DNA of 64,000 bases from Pseudidiomarina gelatinasegens (GCF_004025325.1 NZ_RSFE01000005.1:179740-243739); one strand, 5' to 3'. Counted from the first letter of the stretch, positions 1 to 12,126 are shown. The notes: a model not told the origin generated them from the sequence alone. Numbers and translations are program-made.

Positions 1-1190
1 AAGCGCGAATAAACTTCCATGGTATGAATAACCGACTCGGTCGAATATTTTTCCCACAACTCGCCGCCTTCTTTCGGATAAAACGACATAGCCATAACTA
101 ATGGCTGCACGTCACCACCTTGCTGATAGCCTTGTGCGTCCCATATGAATTTACGTGACGAAGCCCACGCAAAATCACGAACATTTTCGGCTTCAAACTT
201 CCACACTTTACGTTTGTCAGTGCCTTCTTTCTCGTTCTCTAACGCTTCTTCTGGCGTGACTACGAACACTGGCTTGTCTGATTTTTTCGATTTTTCGAGG
301 CGCTCACGTTGCGTCGGCGTCAGCACTGAACGTTCATTGGTTAATACACCCGTGGACGAAACAATGTGATCGGCAGGAACGTCGATTTCAACGCTAAAAT
401 TACCAAATTCTTGAGTAAATTCACCGCGGCCCAAAAACTCTTTATTGGTCCAAGCTTCATAATCTGTAAACGCAGCAACTCGCGGGTACCACTGAGCGAG
501 CAAGAAGATATCGTTGCCGCCTTCGCGGGCATCATCGGCAAAATGCTCATAACCTGAACGCGCACCAACGGCATCTTCTTCAACAATATTGAATCCGAAA
601 TCAATGGCAAGTTCAGTTTTCTGACCAGGTTTAAGTGGCGTTGGTAAATCAACACGCATGTTGGTTCCAACCACCACGAACTCAAGCCCACGGCCACGGC
701 CATCGGCAACCTTATCAATGCTAAAACCAAGTTCGTTATCCGCCATAAACTGATCACGGCGCAGTTGGTTTAAGCTGATTCGTGCTGGCTTATCAACACC
801 ACCTAAGCTTTGATCCGGCTTGCTATTGAACGTAGCTGTTCGTTCAGCAATGGAGTCTGAACGGAAAATATTTTGGTCCAACTGAATCCATATATACTTC
901 AGTGTATACGGTGAGTTGTTGTGATATTGAATGGTTTCTTCTGCGTCAATACGGCGCTTTTCTTCGTCTAACCTTACTTTAATATTGTAGTCAGCTTGCT
1001 GCTGCCAGTATTGCTCGCCTGGCTCGCCGGCCGCACTACGGTATACGTTGGCCGTTGGCAATACTTCGTCTAACTGACGAAACTTATCAACAAAGCTTCC
1101 TTTAGTTTGCGAAACAACGGAAGCGTCTACTGCTGAAATATTAAACGTGGCTATCATCCCTGCGGTAAGCCAAAACATCGTTTTTTTCAT
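1..1190 (-). CDS. M1 family metallopeptidase, N-terminal part (runs off window)
   Basis: The reading frame is open from an ATG at 1190 to the left edge, giving about 396 visible residues with no stop. Residues 1-23 form a signal peptide (MKKTMFWLTAG, ending near AVDA), so the product is exported. The rest resembles the N-terminal beta domain of M1 (aminopeptidase N-like) peptidases: an early 'EYWQQQADYNIKVRLDE' stretch followed by 'YTLKYIWIQLDQN'. The catalytic HExxH zinc motif is not in the visible part and should lie beyond the edge. An AAAGAG sequence lies a few bases upstream of the ATG. It is divergent from the GGDEF-like gene, with a gap of about 200 bp. Family assignment is by overall resemblance and is not confirmed by the active site. 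Confidence 0.72.
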   Translation of the reverse strand, partial: MKKTMFWLTAGMIATFNISAVDASVVSQTKGSFVDKFRQLDEVLPTANVYRSAAGEPGEQYWQQQADYNIKVRLDEEKRRIDAEETIQYHNNSPYTLKYIWIQLDQNIFRSDSIAERTATFNSKPDQSLGGVDKPARISLNQLRRDQFMADNELGFSIDKVADGRGRGLEFVVVGTNMRVDLPTPLKPGQKTELAIDFGFNIVEEDAVGARSGYEHFADDAREGGNDIFLLAQWYPRVAAFTDYEAWTNKEFLGRGEFTQEFGNFSVEIDVPADHIVSSTGVLTNERSVLTPTQRERLEKSKKSDKPVFVVTPEEALENEKEGTDKRKVWKFEAENVRDFAWASSRKFIWDAQGYQQGGDVQPLVMAMSFYPKEGGELWEKYSTESVIHTMEVYSR

Positions 1191-1387
1191 AATTTTTATC
1201 TCTTTATATGTGCGCACATCGCGTTACTTTAACAATTTCTAAACCACGCGACCATTACACTGAACGCGAAAAATAACCATTGGTCGCTTTCAGCCCCCTA
1301 TAAGTGACTTGTAAAAGATACAATATTAATGCCAGAATCGATTTGTTAAGGCTTTGAAGCTGTGATTTGACAGGGAGAATAAATCTT

Positions 1388-2791
1388 TTGCGAAAAAGCG
1401 CGTATCTTCTTATTTTTTTCCTATGGCTTGGGGCATTCCATGCCTCTGTAATTCTTGCCTACTCCGAGTTGATCAGCTTGTGGTATATGCCTGCTGGCGT
1501 ATCCATGGCGGCTTTTCTAGTTTTCGGTAAGCGCGCTTTTATTCCTATTTTCCTCGCGATTTGGGTCGAATCTTTTAATTTTTCAGCGTTTTTTGCACAT
1601 GGTTTTGACCCAACCCTGTTAGCGACATCTGTCCTGTTTTCATTAGCTCACTCTGTACCCTATGGCATTGGCGGATTAACCACGCGCCATTGGTTAAGCC
1701 ACTTTGTGCAAAAAAACATCCCAACAAAAATTGTTGGTTTGCTGGTTATTTATGCCGTATCTGCCGCTCTTGCAGCTTTTTGTGGCCTTTTGGTGTGGGA
1801 ATTAGCAACAGAAAATTACACCAACATCCTTGAAGATGGTTGGTTCGCTTGGTGGCTTGGCGACTTGATTGGCATTATGGTGCTGGCGCCGTTTTTGTGT
1901 TTGTTTTTACCTAAATTAAGCACCTATAAAGTGCCTTGGATAGACGTGTTCTATGACCACGATCGAGGCATGCGCCGTTCCAAGAAACAATTTATAGGTA
2001 AATTAATCCTTGCGGTACTTACTATTATTGGCATTTTTATGCTCGATAGGGCCGTCGATCATCCGGGCGTTGCTTACTTCGTGTTTTTTGTGAGTATTCC
2101 GCAAGTATGGATCGTCTTTACCGAACGCACAGCTTACGCTTCCACAAGCCTACTCGTCATTACGGCACTGATTGCCTTTGGCGTGGGCGTTTTCGATGTA
2201 GCCGATCAAGCAATAACATACCAGTTTGCGCTTTACATCACCGCGGCTACTTCATATTTTGCAGTCGCTGTTCCGGCGCTGGTTCAGCAAAATAGTACGC
2301 TCAAAGAACTCGCCATGCTCGATACGCTGACGCAACTGCCTACCCGCTGGTTATTCAAAACATTAGTGGAGCACGTCGTTAAATCATCGCGCCCGAATCA
2401 GAGTCACTGCATTGCTCTTTACAATATCGATAATTTCTCGCGCATCAATAATGACTGCGGCTACAGTGTTGGTGACCAAGTACTTCGTGAATCATCAAAA
2501 ATCATGCAAAACGAAATGCGCGATAGTGAAATTCTCTGTCGCTGCGAACACGACAACTTTGTTATATTTATGCCCAATTTAGACTTAGATAGCGCCATTC
2601 AACGCGCTGACGAGCTTCGCCATCAACTACCCGTATTACAATTTGATGATTTAATTTTGCCAATTCGTGGCAGCTTTGGCGTGGTACACGTACAATTTGG
2701 TGAGTCTTTTGAACAAACCCTGGAACGCGCGAACCGCGCCATGCAAAATGCTAAGCACCAAGGCCGCAATAAAGTTGTTGCTATAAGCTAA
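1388..2791 (+). CDS. MASE1 membrane sensor with degenerate GGDEF domain
   Basis: About 467 residues. The first 290 or so are very hydrophobic, with repeated membrane segments typical of the MASE1 sensory domain. The C-terminal 170 residues follow the GGDEF fold ('LDTLTQLPTRW', 'YNIDNFSRINNDCGYSVGD'). The signature loop reads CRCEHDNF where RxGGDEF is expected, so both glycines and the catalytic acid-acid pair are lost. Diguanylate cyclase activity is therefore unlikely, and a binding or regulatory role is more plausible. I chose the TTG at 1388 because AGGGAGA (1372-1378) sits nine bases upstream; an in-frame TTG at 1367 would add seven residues. It ends 11 bp before mioC, so the two may be co-transcribed. 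Confidence 0.8.
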   Translation: MRKSAYLLIFFLWLGAFHASVILAYSELISLWYMPAGVSMAAFLVFGKRAFIPIFLAIWVESFNFSAFFAHGFDPTLLATSVLFSLAHSVPYGIGGLTTRHWLSHFVQKNIPTKIVGLLVIYAVSAALAAFCGLLVWELATENYTNILEDGWFAWWLGDLIGIMVLAPFLCLFLPKLSTYKVPWIDVFYDHDRGMRRSKKQFIGKLILAVLTIIGIFMLDRAVDHPGVAYFVFFVSIPQVWIVFTERTAYASTSLLVITALIAFGVGVFDVADQAITYQFALYITAATSYFAVAVPALVQQNSTLKELAMLDTLTQLPTRWLFKTLVEHVVKSSRPNQSHCIALYNIDNFSRINNDCGYSVGDQVLRESSKIMQNEMRDSEILCRCEHDNFVIFMPNLDLDSAIQRADELRHQLPVLQFDDLILPIRGSFGVVHVQFGESFEQTLERANRAMQNAKHQGRNKVVAIS

Positions 2792-2802
2792 GAGAATTCA
2801 TC

Positions 2803-3252
2803 ATGCAAACTATCGACATTCTGGTTGCTACCACGTCTGGCAACACCGAATATATGGCTGACCAGCTCGCTAACGAACTGCAACAAGCAGGTTTTACCAC
2901 GACAATGCATTACGAGCCCGACTATTCCGATTTAATGGAATCACTAACCGATAATTCTATCTGGTTGTGCTGCGTTGCAAGCCATGGTGCAGGCGAATAT
3001 GCTGACTCAATGCTAGATTTTGCCGAAGAATTACACACCCATAAACCGAACTTATCGACCTTAAAATATGGTGTTATAGCAGTCGGTGATAGTTGTTACG
3101 ACACCTTTTGTTCTGCAGGTCGTGATTGCGATGCAATGTTAGCTATTTTGGGTGCAAAACGCCTGATCACACACCTTGAAATTGACATGTCGCAAGATGA
3201 TCCGGACGAAAAATCATCAACATGGTTACAATCTTTCATTAAATCATTGTGA
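2803..3252 (+). CDS. mioC: MioC-type flavodoxin
   Basis: 149 residues, the usual size of MioC. The FMN phosphate-binding loop is the early TTSGNTEYMADQLANEL segment (residues 10-26). The flavin-contacting 'CVASHGAGEYADS' and 'YGVIAVGDSCYDTFC' segments follow in short-chain flavodoxin order. MioC is an FMN electron carrier, linked to biotin synthase in E. coli. Its position supports the name: it is transcribed toward oriC and mnmG exactly as in E. coli, where transcription from mioC crosses the origin. No terminator is visible between its stop and the origin. Confidence 0.88.
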   Translation: MQTIDILVATTSGNTEYMADQLANELQQAGFTTTMHYEPDYSDLMESLTDNSIWLCCVASHGAGEYADSMLDFAEELHTHKPNLSTLKYGVIAVGDSCYDTFCSAGRDCDAMLAILGAKRLITHLEIDMSQDDPDEKSSTWLQSFIKSL

Positions 3253-3616
3253 ATAAAGATTGAATAAGTAGCGATCTAACCTGTACATACCCACTTAATA
3301 AATCTGTGCATAACTACACCTGTGTATAAGTGCCCTAGTTATCCACCGTTTGATCACCGGAAGGATCATGCTCTGATCACATCTTTACAGATCGTTGTGA
3401 TCCACGCTCAATCTAACCTGCGCTTGGTTATCCACAGAAATGTCAAAGCTAATAAGAATAGTAATAAAAGATCAAAAGAAAGATCTTAATTAAATGATTA
3501 GATCCTTAAAGAACTCAAGACTAGAATTTAACCGTTTTGATCTGAGCCAATTCAGGTTAAAATATCCGGCTACGTTTTACATTCACACAGAATTTGAATT
3601 CTAGGATACGCACTGT
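3253..3616. other. oriC: Chromosomal replication origin (oriC)
   Basis: This 364-bp gene-free stretch holds nine-base DnaA boxes: TGTGCATAA at 3305-3313 and TGTGTATAA at 3321-3329 (both perfect TTATNCACA on the minus strand), TTATCCACC at 3339-3347 (one mismatch) and TTATCCACA at 3428-3436 (perfect). There are ten GATC Dam/SeqA sites between 3273 and 3542, where about one would be expected by chance. An AT-rich part (about 3445-3530) contains three 13-mers resembling GATCTNTTNTTTT on the minus strand at 3461-3473, 3473-3485 and 3492-3504, each with two mismatches. The order (mioC, DnaA boxes, unwinding element, mnmG) is that of E. coli. Confidence 0.93.
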
Positions 3617-5518
3617 ATGCCAAACACCAATTCTTACCACCAGCATTACGACGTGATCGTTATCGGTGGTGGACACGCAGGCACCGAAGCAGCCCTTGCC
3701 GCAGCGCGCATGGGTTGTAATACCCTATTGCTTACACACAATATCGACACACTAGGGCAAATGTCGTGTAACCCTGCAATTGGTGGGATTGGTAAAGGCC
3801 ATTTGGTTAAAGAAATTGACGCCTTAGGCGGAGCAATGGCTATAGCTGCCGATAAAGCCGGCATTCAATTTCGTACACTGAATTCATCAAAAGGCCCAGC
3901 TGTTCGAGCAACACGGGCTCAAGCTGATCGCGCACTTTACAAAGCAGCGATTCGCCATACGTTAGAAAATCAGCCCAATTTAAGTTTGTTTCAACAAGCC
4001 TGTGACGACTTAATTGTTGAACATGATCGCGTTGTTGGTGTTGTCACCCAAATGGGCCTTAAATTCTCTGCTAAAACGGTCGTGTTAACCGTTGGTACAT
4101 TTCTTGGTGGGCAGATACACATAGGCCTTAATAATTATCAAGGTGGTCGAGCAGGCGATCCTCCAGCTAACAATTTAGCGAAACGGCTGCGTGAATTGCC
4201 GTTACGCGTTGATCGTTTGAAAACCGGAACACCTCCGCGCATTGATGCGAAAACTGTCGACTTCAGTGTCATGCAAGAACAACCCGGTGATCAACCAACA
4301 CCTATTTTTTCGTTTATGGGATCACAAGCCGATCACCCGCAACAAATTTCGTGTTTCATTACCCATACCAATGAAAAAACCCACGAAATTATTCATGGTG
4401 GTTTAGATCGTTCACCCATGTACTCTGGGGTGATTGAAGGTATTGGCCCACGTTACTGCCCGTCAATTGAAGACAAAGTAATGCGCTTCAGTGACAAAAA
4501 TTCACATCAGATTTTTGTTGAACCGGAAGGGCTTAACACCAACGAACTTTATCCAAATGGTATTTCAACGAGCTTACCGTTTGACGTACAAGTAGAATTG
4601 GTTCGTTCCATAAAAGGCTTTGAAAACGCACACATTACACGGCCAGGTTATGCCATCGAGTATGACTATTTTGACCCGCGTGATTTAAAACAAACCTTGG
4701 AAACAAAATACATTCACGGGTTATTCTTTGCGGGCCAAATTAACGGTACCACTGGTTACGAAGAGGCTGGTGCGCAAGGTTTAGTTGCAGGTTTGAATGC
4801 TGCACGTCAGGTTCAAGACAAAGAAGGTTGGGCACCACGTCGTGATCAATCCTATATGGGTGTTTTGATTGATGACTTAAGCACTTTGGGCACCAAAGAA
4901 CCTTACCGAATGTTCACATCGCGTGCCGAATACCGTCTTTTACTGCGTGAAGATAATGCCGACATGCGTTTAACCGAAAAAGGCCGTGAACTTGGTTTGG
5001 TTGATGATGCGCGTTGGGCTGCATTTAATATAAAAATGGAAGCTATAGCGCAAGAGCAACAGCGTCTTCGCAGCACTTGGATTCATAAAGATCACCCAGC
5101 TGTTGCGCAAGTTAACGAAATTGTTAAAACGCCAATTACTCGTGAAGTGAACGGTGAAGAGTTATTACGCCGCCCAGAAATTACTTATGCCAACCTGATG
5201 ACCATCGAAAGTATAGGGCCTGGCTTAACAGATAAAATTGCGGCCGAGCAAGTTGAAATTCAAACAAAATATGCGGGCTATATTTCACGTCAACAAGACG
5301 AAATAGCTAAGCAACAACGTCATGAAAATACCAAATTGCCGCTAGACTTTAACTATGCGAGCATAAAAGGCTTGTCAAACGAGGTGGTGGCGAAGTTAAA
5401 TCAACATCAACCCGAAACAGTCGGCAAAGCGTCGCGTATTTCTGGTATTACCCCAGCTGCGATTTCGATGTTGTTGGTTCATTTAAAAAAACAAGGACTA
5501 CTGCGTAAAAGCGCTTAA
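3617..5518 (+). CDS. mnmG: tRNA uridine-5-carboxymethylaminomethyl modification enzyme MnmG
   Basis: 633 residues (about 630 is usual). With MnmE it installs the cmnm5 group on wobble uridine 34 of several tRNAs, using FAD and methylene-tetrahydrofolate. The FAD-binding Rossmann motif '[19 protein letters not shown]' is near residues 14-32, followed by the family signature '[17 protein letters not shown]'. Further landmarks are '[17 protein letters not shown]' and, later, '[16 protein letters not shown]'. It is the first gene after oriC and heads a run with rsmG, parA and parB (gaps of 3, 4 and 14 bp), which looks like one operon. Confidence 0.97.
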   Translation: MPNTNSYHQHYDVIVIGGGHAGTEAALAAARMGCNTLLLTHNIDTLGQMSCNPAIGGIGKGHLVKEIDALGGAMAIAADKAGIQFRTLNSSKGPAVRATRAQADRALYKAAIRHTLENQPNLSLFQQACDDLIVEHDRVVGVVTQMGLKFSAKTVVLTVGTFLGGQIHIGLNNYQGGRAGDPPANNLAKRLRELPLRVDRLKTGTPPRIDAKTVDFSVMQEQPGDQPTPIFSFMGSQADHPQQISCFITHTNEKTHEIIHGGLDRSPMYSGVIEGIGPRYCPSIEDKVMRFSDKNSHQIFVEPEGLNTNELYPNGISTSLPFDVQVELVRSIKGFENAHITRPGYAIEYDYFDPRDLKQTLETKYIHGLFFAGQINGTTGYEEAGAQGLVAGLNAARQVQDKEGWAPRRDQSYMGVLIDDLSTLGTKEPYRMFTSRAEYRLLLREDNADMRLTEKGRELGLVDDARWAAFNIKMEAIAQEQQRLRSTWIHKDHPAVAQVNEIVKTPITREVNGEELLRRPEITYANLMTIESIGPGLTDKIAAEQVEIQTKYAGYISRQQDEIAKQQRHENTKLPLDFNYASIKGLSNEVVAKLNQHQPETVGKASRISGITPAAISMLLVHLKKQGLLRKSA

Positions 5519-5521
5519 CTC

Positions 5522-6142
5522 ATGCTGGCAAAATTACAAAAATTACTCGCACAGACCACGCTTTCGTTAAGTGACGATCAGCAACAAAAATTAGTGGTTT
5601 TAGTTGAACAACTGCATAAATGGAACAAAGCGTACAATTTAACGTCGGTGCGTGATCCACAGTTAATGTTAAGTCGCCATATCATGGATAGCCTTGTGGT
5701 ATTACCGCATTTGCAGGGCCAACGTTTTATTGATGTGGGCACCGGGCCTGGTTTACCGGGCCTACCGCTAGCCATTGCTGCGCCAGATAAAGAATTTGTA
5801 TTATTGGATAGTTTGGGTAAACGTATCCGTTTTATTCGTCAAATTTGCCATGAGTTGAAGCTTAAGAATGTAACAGCTGTGCAAAGTCGTGTAGAAGACT
5901 ATCAACCTGACTTAAAATTTGATGGTGTGATAAGTAGAGCCTTTGCTTCGCTTAATGATATGCTGACTTGGTGTCAGCATTTACCGAATAGTCAGGGTAA
6001 GTTTTATGCGCTTAAAGGCGTTTATCCTGAAGCTGAACTGGCTGATTTATCAGCGCAGTTTAGTGCTGAAGAAATAATTCGATTACAGGTTCCCGAGGCC
6101 GATGGCGAGCGTCATTTGGTGATTATAACAACGAGAGGTTAG
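5522..6142 (+). CDS. rsmG: 16S rRNA (guanine-527-N7)-methyltransferase RsmG
   Basis: 206 residues, normal for the family. It methylates N7 of G527 in 16S rRNA using S-adenosylmethionine. The SAM-binding loop '[17 protein letters not shown]' and the following '[14 protein letters not shown]' are clear, as is the upstream '[14 protein letters not shown]' with 'RHIMDSL'. The ATG lies 3 bp after the mnmG stop, the standard mnmG-rsmG pair, so translation is probably coupled. Confidence 0.96.
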   Translation: MLAKLQKLLAQTTLSLSDDQQQKLVVLVEQLHKWNKAYNLTSVRDPQLMLSRHIMDSLVVLPHLQGQRFIDVGTGPGLPGLPLAIAAPDKEFVLLDSLGKRIRFIRQICHELKLKNVTAVQSRVEDYQPDLKFDGVISRAFASLNDMLTWCQHLPNSQGKFYALKGVYPEAELADLSAQFSAEEIIRLQVPEADGERHLVIITTRG

Positions 6143-6146
6143 TCCT

Positions 6147-6944
6147 GTGGGCAGAATCATTGCGGTTGCAAACCAAAAAGGCGGCGTGGGTAAAACCACC
6201 ACGGCGGTGAATTTAGCTGCATCCATGGCTGCCACGCGCCGAAAGGTATTATTAATCGATTTAGACCCGCAAGGTAACGCGACCATGGGCAGCGGCGTTG
6301 ATAAATACGACGTTGAAAATACTGCTTATGAGCTATTGGTTGAGCAAAAACCGATTGAAGAAGTCATTATTCGCGAAACCAGCGGTAAATATCATCTTGT
6401 TGCTGCAAACGGTGATACCACCGCCGCAGATATAAAGCTGATGGAAGAATTCGCACGGGAGCAACGTCTGGCAACAGCATTGAAGCCAGTTGTTGACCAG
6501 TACGACTTTATTTTCATTGACTGCCCGCCTTCGCTGAGCATGTTAACGGTTAACGCGATGGCCGCGGCAGACTCCGTATTGGTACCCATGCAATGTGAAT
6601 ATTTTGCATTGGAAGGGCTTACCGCACTTATGGACACCATTGAACGGCTTGCAGAAGCAGTAAACCCGCGCTTGGCAATCGAAGGCATACTGCGAACCAT
6701 GTATGATCCGCGCAATCGCTTGGCTAATGATGTTTCCGAACAATTAAAAAATCATTTTGGCGAAAAAGTATATCGTACGGTAATACCACGTAACGTGCGC
6801 TTAGCTGAAGCGCCTAGCTTTGGTTCGCCAGCCATGTATTATGATAAGTCATCTTCTGGCGCAAAAGCTTATCTAGCTCTTGCTGGTGAATTAATCCGCC
6901 GTGCTGAACAACTAAAAAAAGCCGAAGCAGCGGCTGAAGCTTAA
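6147..6944 (+). CDS. parA: Chromosome partitioning ATPase ParA (Soj)
   Basis: 265 residues, starting at a GTG 4 bp after rsmG. It has the deviant Walker A motif KGGVGKTTTAVNLA near the N-terminus, 'LLIDLDPQGNATMGSG', and the Walker B region 'YDFIFIDCPPSL'. ParA forms ATP-dependent gradients on the nucleoid that move ParB-parS complexes and so segregate origins. Its place directly beside oriC and upstream of parB is typical of chromosomal systems outside the enterics. Confidence 0.95.
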   Translation: MGRIIAVANQKGGVGKTTTAVNLAASMAATRRKVLLIDLDPQGNATMGSGVDKYDVENTAYELLVEQKPIEEVIIRETSGKYHLVAANGDTTAADIKLMEEFAREQRLATALKPVVDQYDFIFIDCPPSLSMLTVNAMAAADSVLVPMQCEYFALEGLTALMDTIERLAEAVNPRLAIEGILRTMYDPRNRLANDVSEQLKNHFGEKVYRTVIPRNVRLAEAPSFGSPAMYYDKSSSGAKAYLALAGELIRRAEQLKKAEAAAEA

Positions 6945-6958
6945 GGAAAAAACGCTTT

Positions 6959-7861
6959 ATGTCTGCCAAAAAACGAGGACTTGGACGCGGTTTAGACGCG
7001 TTACTAACAACGAGCAAAACAGCTCGCGATAAAGAACAGCATGACGACATACCAGCCGTTGACTACACCAAGGGTGAGCTGCAAAAGCTCCCGATTGAAT
7101 GGTTGCAGCCGGGTAAATATCAACCTCGTAAAGACATGACAGCGGAAGCTTTAGAAGATTTAGCCGCGTCAATTAAAGCCCAGGGCATTATTCAACCTAT
7201 TGTTGTGCGCGAAGTTGCTCACGAAAAATACGAAATTATTGCCGGTGAACGCCGTTGGCGCGCATCGCAAATGGCTCGTTTAAGCGAAGTTCCTTGTTTG
7301 ATAAAGCAAGTTCCCGATGAAGCGGCCGTGGCCATAGCCTTAATCGAGAACATACAGCGCGAAGACCTAAACGCAATGGAAGAAGCAACAGCCCTGCAGC
7401 GTTTACTCACTGAGTTTCAATTAACCCATCAAGAAGTAGCTGATGCAGTTGGTAAATCACGTGCAACAGTCACTAACTTACTGCGTTTGAATAATTTACA
7501 GCAAGAAACCAAAACCTTGTTGGAGCGCGGTGATATTGAGCTTGGTCACGCCAAATTGTTGCTCGCCCTAGAAGGGGAACCTCAGGCAGACATTGCGCGT
7601 CAAATCGCAGCCAAAGGCATGACCGTTCGTGAAGCCGAAAAACTTGTTCGTTTAGCCTTAGAACCTTCCAAAGAAAAACCTGAAAAACCGCAGCCTGATG
7701 CCGATATTCAGCGGCTTGAAACCCGTTTGAGCGAACGTCTTGGCGCGGCCGTTGCAATCAACCACGGTCGCAAAGGAAAAGGTAAAGTTGTCATCAATTA
7801 CAGCAGTTTAGACGAGCTGGATGGCATTCTTACCCACTTCCAGTTAGAACAGGACAGCTAA
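6959..7861 (+). CDS. parB: Chromosome partitioning protein ParB (Spo0J)
   Basis: 300 residues. The N-terminal CTPase/partition domain carries 'QPRKDMTAEALEDLAASIKAQGIIQPIVVR' (given here only as the family hallmark region around residues 55-85) and the GERRWRA box near residue 98. A helix-turn-helix for parS binding follows ('HQEVADAVGKSRATVTNLLRL'), and the C-terminus would be the dimer domain. The N-terminal 'KKRGLGRGLDALL' is typical of chromosomal ParB. The gap from parA is 14 bp. No perfect parS palindrome was seen in this window. Confidence 0.95.
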   Translation: MSAKKRGLGRGLDALLTTSKTARDKEQHDDIPAVDYTKGELQKLPIEWLQPGKYQPRKDMTAEALEDLAASIKAQGIIQPIVVREVAHEKYEIIAGERRWRASQMARLSEVPCLIKQVPDEAAVAIALIENIQREDLNAMEEATALQRLLTEFQLTHQEVADAVGKSRATVTNLLRLNNLQQETKTLLERGDIELGHAKLLLALEGEPQADIARQIAAKGMTVREAEKLVRLALEPSKEKPEKPQPDADIQRLETRLSERLGAAVAINHGRKGKGKVVINYSSLDELDGILTHFQLEQDS

Positions 7862-7874
7862 CCATCCCAATTTG

Positions 7875-7903
7875 TTTGCAATTAAACGCCAAATCTTTAT
7901 ACT
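7875..7903 (+). promoter_or_regulatory. Candidate sigma70 promoter of the atp operon
   Basis: In the 73-bp gap between parB and atpI there is TATACT at 7898-7903 and TTTGCA at 7875-7880, separated by 17 bp. The -10 fits well and the -35 matches at four of six positions. It is the only such pair in the gap. No terminator precedes it, so some readthrough from parB is possible. Confidence 0.5.
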
Positions 7904-7934
7904 ATCGCGGGCTTTTAACCGAGGTTTTTAGCCT

Positions 7935-9501
<1,567 letters not shown>

Positions 9502-9547
9502 TAAGTCATTCAACTTTCGAACAATAGAACTTATAGGAGGGGGGTTA

Positions 9548-10018
9548 ATGAATTTAAACATGACCCTGATCGGAGAATTAATCGCGTTCATCGTCTTCGT
9601 ACTATTTTGTATGAAGTTCGTATGGCCTCCGCTTAATAATGCGATTGAAGCTCGTCAGAAGAAAATTGCTGATGGTCTTGCAGCCGGCGAACGTGCCGAA
9701 AAAGATCTCGAGCTTGCTCAGGCAAAGATTGCTGACGAACTTAAAGATGCGAAAGCGCAAGCCGCTGAAATCATTGCCCAAGCGAAGAAACGCGCTGAGC
9801 AAACGGTTGAAGAAGGCAAACAACGTGGCGAAACCGAGCGCGAAGCAGTTATTTCTGCCGGTCACGCTGAAGTTGAAGCTGAACGTAATCGCCTACGCGA
9901 AGAATTGCGCAAGCAAGTAGCTGTATTAGCTGTTGCTGGTGCAAGCAAAATCATCGAGCGTGAAATTGATAAAGACGCTCACAGTGACATTGTTGAAAAA
10001 CTCGTCGCTGAACTCTAA
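9548..10018 (+). CDS. atpF: ATP synthase Fo subunit b
   Basis: 156 residues, the standard length, from ATG 9548. The start is set by a very strong AGGAGG at 9535-9540, extended by further G residues to 9544. An earlier in-frame start inside atpE would give an abnormal leader. One N-terminal membrane helix ('[16 protein letters not shown]') is followed by a long charged coiled coil that forms the peripheral stalk with delta. Confidence 0.96.
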   Translation: MNLNMTLIGELIAFIVFVLFCMKFVWPPLNNAIEARQKKIADGLAAGERAEKDLELAQAKIADELKDAKAQAAEIIAQAKKRAEQTVEEGKQRGETEREAVISAGHAEVEAERNRLREELRKQVAVLAVAGASKIIEREIDKDAHSDIVEKLVAEL

Positions 10019-10036
10019 CCAAAGGGGTTTGTGCAA

Positions 10037-10570
10037 ATGTCAGAATTGACTACGGTTGCTCGCCCCTATGCAAAAGCAGCATTTGATTTTGCAGTAGAGA
10101 ACGGCGCTATCGAAAAATGGCACGAAATGTTGGCATTCGCGACCGCGGTTGCGAATGATGCAACAATGGCTACGTTTTTGAGCAGCGCCGAAACGCTAGA
10201 CAAGAAAGTTGAAGTTTTCATCAACGTTTGTGGCGAACAATTGGACGAAAAAGTTCAGAATTTTGTTCGTCTGATGGCTGAAAATGGCCGTTTGAAAGCT
10301 TTATCTGCTGTGGTAGCGCTGTTCGCTGAACTGCGCGCCGACTACGACAAAGAAATTGCTGTTGATGTTACTTCAGCAGTGAAATTGACGAAGAAACAGC
10401 AAGACAATCTAGCGAAAACGTTAGAACAACGTTTTTCACGCAAAGTTAAGCTGAATTGCACTGTCGATGCAGCGATTGTTAGCGGCTTATATATAAAAGC
10501 TGGTGACACGGTAATCGACGGCACGGTGCGCGGTAAGTTAGATCGACTTGCACACGCACTGCAATCCTAA
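10037..10570 (+). CDS. atpH: ATP synthase F1 subunit delta
   Basis: 177 residues from ATG 10037, with AAAGGGG nine bases upstream; a GTG at 10031 would add two residues. It caps the alpha/beta hexamer and links it to the b stalk. The N-terminal helical domain begins '[17 protein letters not shown]', the usual delta signature, and the C-terminal '[22 protein letters not shown]' is also characteristic. Confidence 0.95.
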   Translation: MSELTTVARPYAKAAFDFAVENGAIEKWHEMLAFATAVANDATMATFLSSAETLDKKVEVFINVCGEQLDEKVQNFVRLMAENGRLKALSAVVALFAELRADYDKEIAVDVTSAVKLTKKQQDNLAKTLEQRFSRKVKLNCTVDAAIVSGLYIKAGDTVIDGTVRGKLDRLAHALQS

Positions 10571-10584
10571 TTGGGGACTTGAGC

Positions 10585-12126
10585 ATGCAACTGAATTCAA
10601 ATGAAATCGCAGAGCTGATCAAAAAACGAATTGAACAGTTCGAAGTGGTCAGTGAAGCTCGTAATGAAGGTACTATCGTTTCTGTAATCGACGGTATCAT
10701 TCGTATCCATGGCCTTGCTGATTGTATGCAAGGTGAAATGGTTGAACTTCCTGGCAATCGTTATGCAATCGCCTTGAACCTTGAGCGCGACACCGTTGGT
10801 GCCGTTGTAATGGGTCCATACGCTGATTTGCAAGAAGGCGTAAAAGTTAAGTCTACTGGCCGTATCTTAGAAGTTCCGGTTGGTCGTGCCTTGTTAGGCC
10901 GCGTGGTAAACACCTTGGGTGAGCCAATTGACGGTAAAGGTCCGATTGATGCAGACGGCTTTGAGCCAGTTGAAAAAATCGCACCAGGTGTTATTGAGCG
11001 TCAATCAGTCGACCAACCTGTTCAAACAGGTTACAAGTCAATTGATGCCATGATTCCAGTTGGTCGTGGTCAGCGTGAGCTGATCATCGGTGACCGTCAA
11101 ACCGGTAAAACCGCTTTGGCAGTTGACGCCATCATCAACCAGAAAAACTCTGGTATTAAGTGTGTGTATGTAGCGATTGGTCAGAAAGCTTCGACTATCT
11201 CATCTGTAGTACGCAAACTTGAAGAGCATGGCGCACTGGAAAACACCATTGTTGTTGCAGCATCAGCTTCTGAATCTGCAGCACTACAATACTTGGCAGC
11301 CTATTCAGGTTGTACCATGGGTGAATACTTCCGTGACCGCGGTGAAGACGCGTTGATCGTATATGATGACTTGTCGAAGCAAGCAGTTGCTTATCGTCAA
11401 ATCTCATTGTTGTTGCGTCGTCCACCAGGTCGTGAAGCTTACCCAGGTGACGTTTTCTACCTTCACTCCCGTTTGCTTGAGCGTGCAGCACGTGTAAATG
11501 CTGACTACGTTGAGAAATTCACGAACGGTGAAGTAAAAGGTAAAACTGGTTCATTAACAGCGTTGCCAATTATCGAAACCCAAGCGGGTGACGTATCAGC
11601 GTTCGTACCAACCAACGTGATTTCAATCACCGACGGTCAGATATTCTTAGAAACTGACTTGTTCAACGCCGGTATCCGCCCTGCTGTAAACGCAGGTGTG
11701 TCGGTATCGCGTGTAGGTGGTGCAGCACAAACCAAGATCATTAAGAAACTTGGTGGTGGTATCCGTTTGGCATTGGCACAGTATCGTGAATTAGCAGCAT
11801 TCGCTCAGTTCGCTTCTGACTTAGACGAAGCAACACGCGCGCAGCTAGAACACGGACAACGTGTTACCGAACTGATGAAACAGAACCAATATATGCCTAT
11901 GAGCGTGGCCGATATGGCCGTATCTATCTTCTCTGCAGAAAAGGGTTACCTGAAAGATGTAGAGCAAGAGAAAATCCTCGACTTCGAAGGTGCATTAATT
12001 GCATACATGCGTAGCGAGCACGCTGAACTGATGGCGGATATTGACAAAACTGGCAACTATAACGACGACATCGACGCTAAGCTGCATGAAGGCCTGAAAA
12101 CCTTCAAGAAAACGCAGTCTTGGTAA
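10585..12126 (+). CDS. atpA: ATP synthase F1 subunit alpha
   Basis: 513 residues from ATG 10585, exactly the E. coli length; the TTG six bases earlier would add two residues. It carries the non-catalytic nucleotide site, with Walker A 'GDRQTGKT' and the family signature '[17 protein letters not shown]'. The N-terminus '[19 protein letters not shown]' is standard. GGGGA at 10573-10577 is the ribosome site. Confidence 0.97.
   Translation: MQLNSNEIAELIKKRIEQFEVVSEARNEGTIVSVIDGIIRIHGLADCMQGEMVELPGNRYAIALNLERDTVGAVVMGPYADLQEGVKVKSTGRILEVPVGRALLGRVVNTLGEPIDGKGPIDADGFEPVEKIAPGVIERQSVDQPVQTGYKSIDAMIPVGRGQRELIIGDRQTGKTALAVDAIINQKNSGIKCVYVAIGQKASTISSVVRKLEEHGALENTIVVAASASESAALQYLAAYSGCTMGEYFRDRGEDALIVYDDLSKQAVAYRQISLLLRRPPGREAYPGDVFYLHSRLLERAARVNADYVEKFTNGEVKGKTGSLTALPIIETQAGDVSAFVPTNVISITDGQIFLETDLFNAGIRPAVNAGVSVSRVGGAAQTKIIKKLGGGIRLALAQYRELAAFAQFASDLDEATRAQLEHGQRVTELMKQNQYMPMSVADMAVSIFSAEKGYLKDVEQEKILDFEGALIAYMRSEHAELMADIDKTGNYNDDIDAKLHEGLKTFKKTQSW

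Noticed and set aside
145..757. Open frames within the first 1.2 kb on both strands
   Set aside because: They are out of frame with the continuous minus-strand M1 peptidase reading frame, which has a signal peptide and ribosome site.
7449..7466. Possible parS site inside parB (TCACGTG core)
   Set aside because: Only about 12 of 16 bases fit TGTTTCACGTGAAACA. No better site was found near the origin, so parS sites probably lie outside the window.
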